DNA from: Hyphomicrobiales bacterium
GTDB lineage: Bacteria > Pseudomonadota > Alphaproteobacteria > Rhizobiales > Beijerinckiaceae
Direction: 5' to 3'
Length of the DNA stretch: 32,750 nt
Assembly (NCBI GenBank): GCA_025356415.1
Contig: JANXTB010000231.1
Coordinates: 1-32,750, forward strand
Made by a program: the position numbers and the translations under genes. Every line of letters starts with the position of its first letter. Position 1 is the first letter of the stretch. Below, one piece after another: positions 31,154 through 32,750 of the stretch. The notes under the pieces are model-generated. The model was not told the origin of the DNA. It saw only the letters and a list, made by a program, of their open reading frames with translations, and ran no database searches.

Positions 31154-31786
31154 TCATTGCGACGACCAGATGATGCGGGCGAGCCACGCCACCTTGTCGA
31201 GGGGAATCGTTCTGTCCGGATGTTCGGGGTTCAACGATTTCAACTCGATTATGTTCTCAGTGCGGCGTTTTAATTCCTTCGCGAGGACTTCGCCCTCGCG
31301 CGTCTTCAAAACCACGCGGTCCCCGCGCCGCACCGAGGCGTTGGGCGACACGATGACGATGTCGCCGTCGCGGTAAAGCGGCAGCATGGACTCGCCGGAG
31401 ATCTCCAGCGCATAGGCGTTCGGGTCCGGCACTTCCGGGAAGGCGACTTCATCCCAGCCGCCGCCGGTCGGAAAACCGCCATCGTCGAAAAACCCGCCGG
31501 CGCCCGCCTGCGCGAGGCCGATCAGCGGCACGGTGCGCCGCCCGCCGGAGCGGTCGCGCGAGTCGAGAAAGCCCATGAACTCGTCGATGGAGGCGCCGGT
31601 CGCCTCCAGCACCTTGGCGATGCTCTCGGTGGAGGGCCAGCGCTGGCGCCCGTCCGGCGTCTGGCGCTTTGATTTGTTGAAGGTCGTCGCATCGAGCCCC
31701 GCCTTGCGCGCGAGCCCGGAGGCGGTCATCCCGTAGCGGCTGGCCAGCGTGTCTATGGCGCCCCAGACCTGCGCATGCGAGAGCAT
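31154..31786 (-). CDS. HTH regulator with S24 (LexA/CI-like) peptidase domain
   Basis: A 210-aa repressor of the phage CI/LexA type. An N-terminal helix-turn-helix region (about 5-70: IDTLASRYGMTASGLARKAGLDATTFNKSKR) is joined by a linker to an S24 domain with nucleophile Ser133 (ISGESMLPLYRDGDIVIV) and the general-base Lys170 (EVLAKEL). A LAQAGAGG segment in the linker (Ala94-Gly95) could be the self-cleavage site. A perfect AGGAGG five bases before the ATG fixes the start. Its last 11 codons are the 34-bp repeat that bounds the islet; the present stop TGA comes from the islet side, the ancestral one was probably TAA. Three palindromic sites upstream suggest autoregulation and control of the divergent exonuclease gene. 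Confidence 0.88.
   Translation of the reverse strand: MLSHAQVWGAIDTLASRYGMTASGLARKAGLDATTFNKSKRQTPDGRQRWPSTESIAKVLEATGASIDEFMGFLDSRDRSGGRRTVPLIGLAQAGAGGFFDDGGFPTGGGWDEVAFPEVPDPNAYALEISGESMLPLYRDGDIVIVSPNASVRRGDRVVLKTREGEVLAKELKRRTENIIELKSLNPEHPDRTIPLDKVAWLARIIWSSQ
31156..31189. repeat. 34-bp direct repeat, proximal copy within the repressor 3' end (att-like)
   Basis: It is identical to 29737-29770. It covers the last 11 codons of the S24 repressor and the first base of its stop codon (read on the minus strand), completing TGA here. The gene is therefore intact at its C-terminus despite the insertion. Confidence 0.95.
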
Positions 31787-31800
31787 ATAAACCTCCTAGA

Positions 31801-31815
31801 GAACAGACGATGTTC
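31801..31815. promoter_or_regulatory. Palindrome GAACA-N5-TGTTC in the repressor leader
   Basis: Perfect 5-bp arms separated by five bases, directly upstream of the repressor's ribosome site. It could be an operator or a short leader hairpin. It is not the alphaproteobacterial LexA box, which is a direct GTTC-N7-GTTC repeat. Confidence 0.35.
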
Positions 31816-31835
31816 CTATGGATGAGGTAAATATA

Positions 31836-31888
31836 CCTGTTTCACAGGATCGGCAAGCTGTTTCACAGGGCGCCTCCCTGTGAAACTG
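31836..31888. promoter_or_regulatory. Three phased operator-like sites (CTGTTTCACAGG) between divergent genes
   Basis: Site 1 is CCTGTTTCACAGG (31836-31848), site 2 CTGTTTCACAG (31858-31868) and site 3, inverted, CCTGTGAAACTG (31877-31888). Sites 1 and 2 have perfect arms CTGT-N3-ACAG; site 3 departs from symmetry by one base. Centres are at 31842, 31863 and 31883, that is 21 and 20 bases apart, about two helix turns, so all face the same side. Site 1 lies between a TTGCC-type -35 and a TATATT -10 reading toward the repressor gene. They are the likely binding sites of the S24 repressor. Confidence 0.55.
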
Positions 31889-31915
31889 CCGCTCAGGCCC
31901 TATCTCTGGGCAGAC

Positions 31916-32750
31916 ATGGCGCTCTCCGAACTGCTCACCCTCACGCCCTTCGGCCTCTATTGCCCGGAGGCCGATTTTTACATCGATCCCGTGCGCGCCG
32001 TGCCGCGCGCGTTGATCACCCATGGCCATTCCGACCACGCGCGCGCGGGCCACGGCGCCGTGCTCGCCACGCCCGAGACGCTCGCCATCATGGCGCTTCG
32101 GTATGGCGAGCACTTTTGCGAGACGCGCCAGACCATTTCTTATGGTGAAAAGGTCCAGCTGTCGGGGATCACCGCAAGCTATCATCCGGCGGGGCATGTG
32201 CTCGGCTCGGCGCAGATCAAGCTCGTAGGGCGTTCGGGCTGCGTGGTGATCTCGGGCGATTACAAGCGTGCACGCGATCCGACCTGCGCGCCGTTCGAGC
32301 TTCTGCGCTGCGACGCTTTCGTGACCGAGGCGACGTTCGGCCTGCCGGTGTTTCGCCATCCCGATGCATCGCACGAGGTCGCCAAGCTCATCGCGTCCTG
32401 CAATCTGTTTCCGGAGCGCGCGCATCTTGTCGGGGCCTATTCGCTCGGCAAGGCGCAGCGCGTGATGAAGCTTATTCGCGAAGCCGGATGGGAACGGCCG
32501 ATCTGGATTCATGGCGCGATGGAAAAGATCACCACTTTCTATCAGGAGCAGGGGATCGAGCTCGGCGATGTGCGCAAGGTCGCGGCGGCGGATCGCGCGC
32601 AGCTGGCCGGCGAGATCGTCCTGTGTCCGCCGGGGCAGTTGAACGACGTCTGGTCGCGCAAATTTCCCGATCCCGTCACCGCCTTTGCCTCGGGGTGGAT
32701 GCGCGTGCGCGCGCGGGCGCGCCAGCGCGGCGTCGAATTGCCGATGGTGA
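31916..32750 (+). CDS. Ligase-associated DNA exonuclease, MBL fold (5' part, runs off the window)
   Basis: An open reading frame of 278 codons without stop at the window edge. It encodes a metallo-beta-lactamase/beta-CASP type nuclease of the family found next to ATP-dependent DNA ligases. Zinc-binding motifs are HGHSDH (36-41, in ALITHGHSDHARAG), His94 in HPAGHVLGSAQ and Asp115 in VVISGDYKRA. The later segments TEATFGLPVFRHP and VGAYSLGKAQRVMKLI, typical of this family, are also present. It probably trims DNA ends in repair; its ligase partner would lie beyond the right edge. The start ATG at 31916 has CTGGGCAGAC before it, a weak ribosome site. It is divergent from the S24 repressor gene and its upstream region carries the operator-like sites. 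Confidence 0.88.
   Translation, partial: MALSELLTLTPFGLYCPEADFYIDPVRAVPRALITHGHSDHARAGHGAVLATPETLAIMALRYGEHFCETRQTISYGEKVQLSGITASYHPAGHVLGSAQIKLVGRSGCVVISGDYKRARDPTCAPFELLRCDAFVTEATFGLPVFRHPDASHEVAKLIASCNLFPERAHLVGAYSLGKAQRVMKLIREAGWERPIWIHGAMEKITTFYQEQGIELGDVRKVAAADRAQLAGEIVLCPPGQLNDVWSRKFPDPVTAFASGWMRVRARARQRGVELPMV

Larger units (their letters stand above)
29737..31189 (-). mobile_element. Small att-flanked genomic islet without integrase
   Basis: About 1.4 kb of AT-richer DNA lies between two perfect 34-bp direct repeats. Two sample lines inside (30001-30060 and 30541-30600) count 40% and 48% G+C, against 70% in a sample lysK line (29101-29160). The near repeat is the 3' end of the intact S24 repressor gene; the far repeat is a loose copy of the same 3' end. 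This is the pattern left by tyrosine-recombinase integration into the end of a gene. The segment holds two overlapping minus-strand genes and no integrase, excisionase or transposase. It could be a cargo unit moved in trans, or the remnant of a larger element. The repeat is far too long for an IS target duplication. Confidence 0.75.

Noticed and set aside
29737..31189. The AT-rich segment as an insertion sequence
   Set aside because: No transposase gene is present, and a 34-bp direct repeat equal to a gene's 3' end is far longer than an IS target duplication. Gene-end integration explains it better.
31801..31815. A LexA (SOS) box
   Set aside because: The alphaproteobacterial box is a direct GTTC-N7-GTTC repeat; here the halves are inverted (GAAC...GTTC), so it is reported only as a palindrome.
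31796..32512. A 238-codon minus-strand frame
   Set aside because: It covers the promoter region and the antisense of the MBL exonuclease, whose HxHxDH motif is in the plus frame that runs off the window.
1..32750. CRISPR array or cas genes
   Set aside because: No regularly spaced direct repeats with unique spacers and no Cas-like proteins are present; the only multi-copy short motifs are the operator-like sites and the palindromic repeats.

Overview
The window looks like a chromosomal piece of a GC-rich alphaproteobacterium, most likely from the order Hyphomicrobiales (Rhizobiales). The pointers are a class I lysyl-tRNA synthetase, a SAM-II riboswitch in front of metZ, a two-domain dCTP deaminase, a DUF1236 protein, a perfect CtrA-type box and a ligase-associated MBL exonuclease. 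Genes are dense, on both strands, and use GTG and TTG starts several times where a good Shine-Dalgarno sequence decides the start. The genus cannot be fixed from this sequence alone.

Layout. 1-3000: a dispersed palindromic repeat, a terminator and a two-subunit molybdenum hydroxylase (2Fe-2S subunit plus Tat-exported molybdopterin subunit). 3084-6081: a 2H phosphoesterase, a lytic transglycosylase and three poorly known genes. 6085-8411: a flavoprotein monooxygenase translationally coupled to a TctC/Bug-like binding protein that carries an internal duplication. 8412-13473: an AT-rich regulatory region with a CtrA-type site, then a complete four-gene chaperone-usher operon of the archaic (Csu, spore coat U) type. 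13504-15463: two co-directional solute-binding proteins and tRNA-Gly(CCC). 15650-19130: a serine-rich secreted DUF1236 protein, an MFS transporter, a small membrane protein and a SCO copper chaperone. 19135-21874: a binding protein and a membrane GT2 glycosyltransferase whose start codons overlap head to head. 21871-29207: GNAT acetyltransferase, apaG, argE, metZ with its riboswitch, an outer-membrane barrel protein, dCTP deaminase and lysK.

29208-31189: a second copy of the dispersed repeat, a small secreted protein, then the most unusual feature of the window. A visibly AT-richer segment of about 1.4 kb is bounded by an exact 34-bp direct repeat equal to the last 11 codons of the neighbouring S24-family repressor gene. 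It carries two overlapping genes of unknown function: a soluble 274-residue protein and a small protein with about four membrane segments. This has the form of a site-specifically integrated islet that rebuilt the 3' end of its target gene and separated the repressor from its former downstream neighbour. It has no integrase of its own. A role in phage defence is a guess from architecture only.

31154-32750: the S24 repressor, a cluster of three near-identical palindromic sites spaced 20-21 bp apart in the divergent promoter region, and the start of a ligase-associated DNA exonuclease that runs off the window. Repressor, phased operators and a DNA-processing gene suggest a small damage- or phage-responsive locus.
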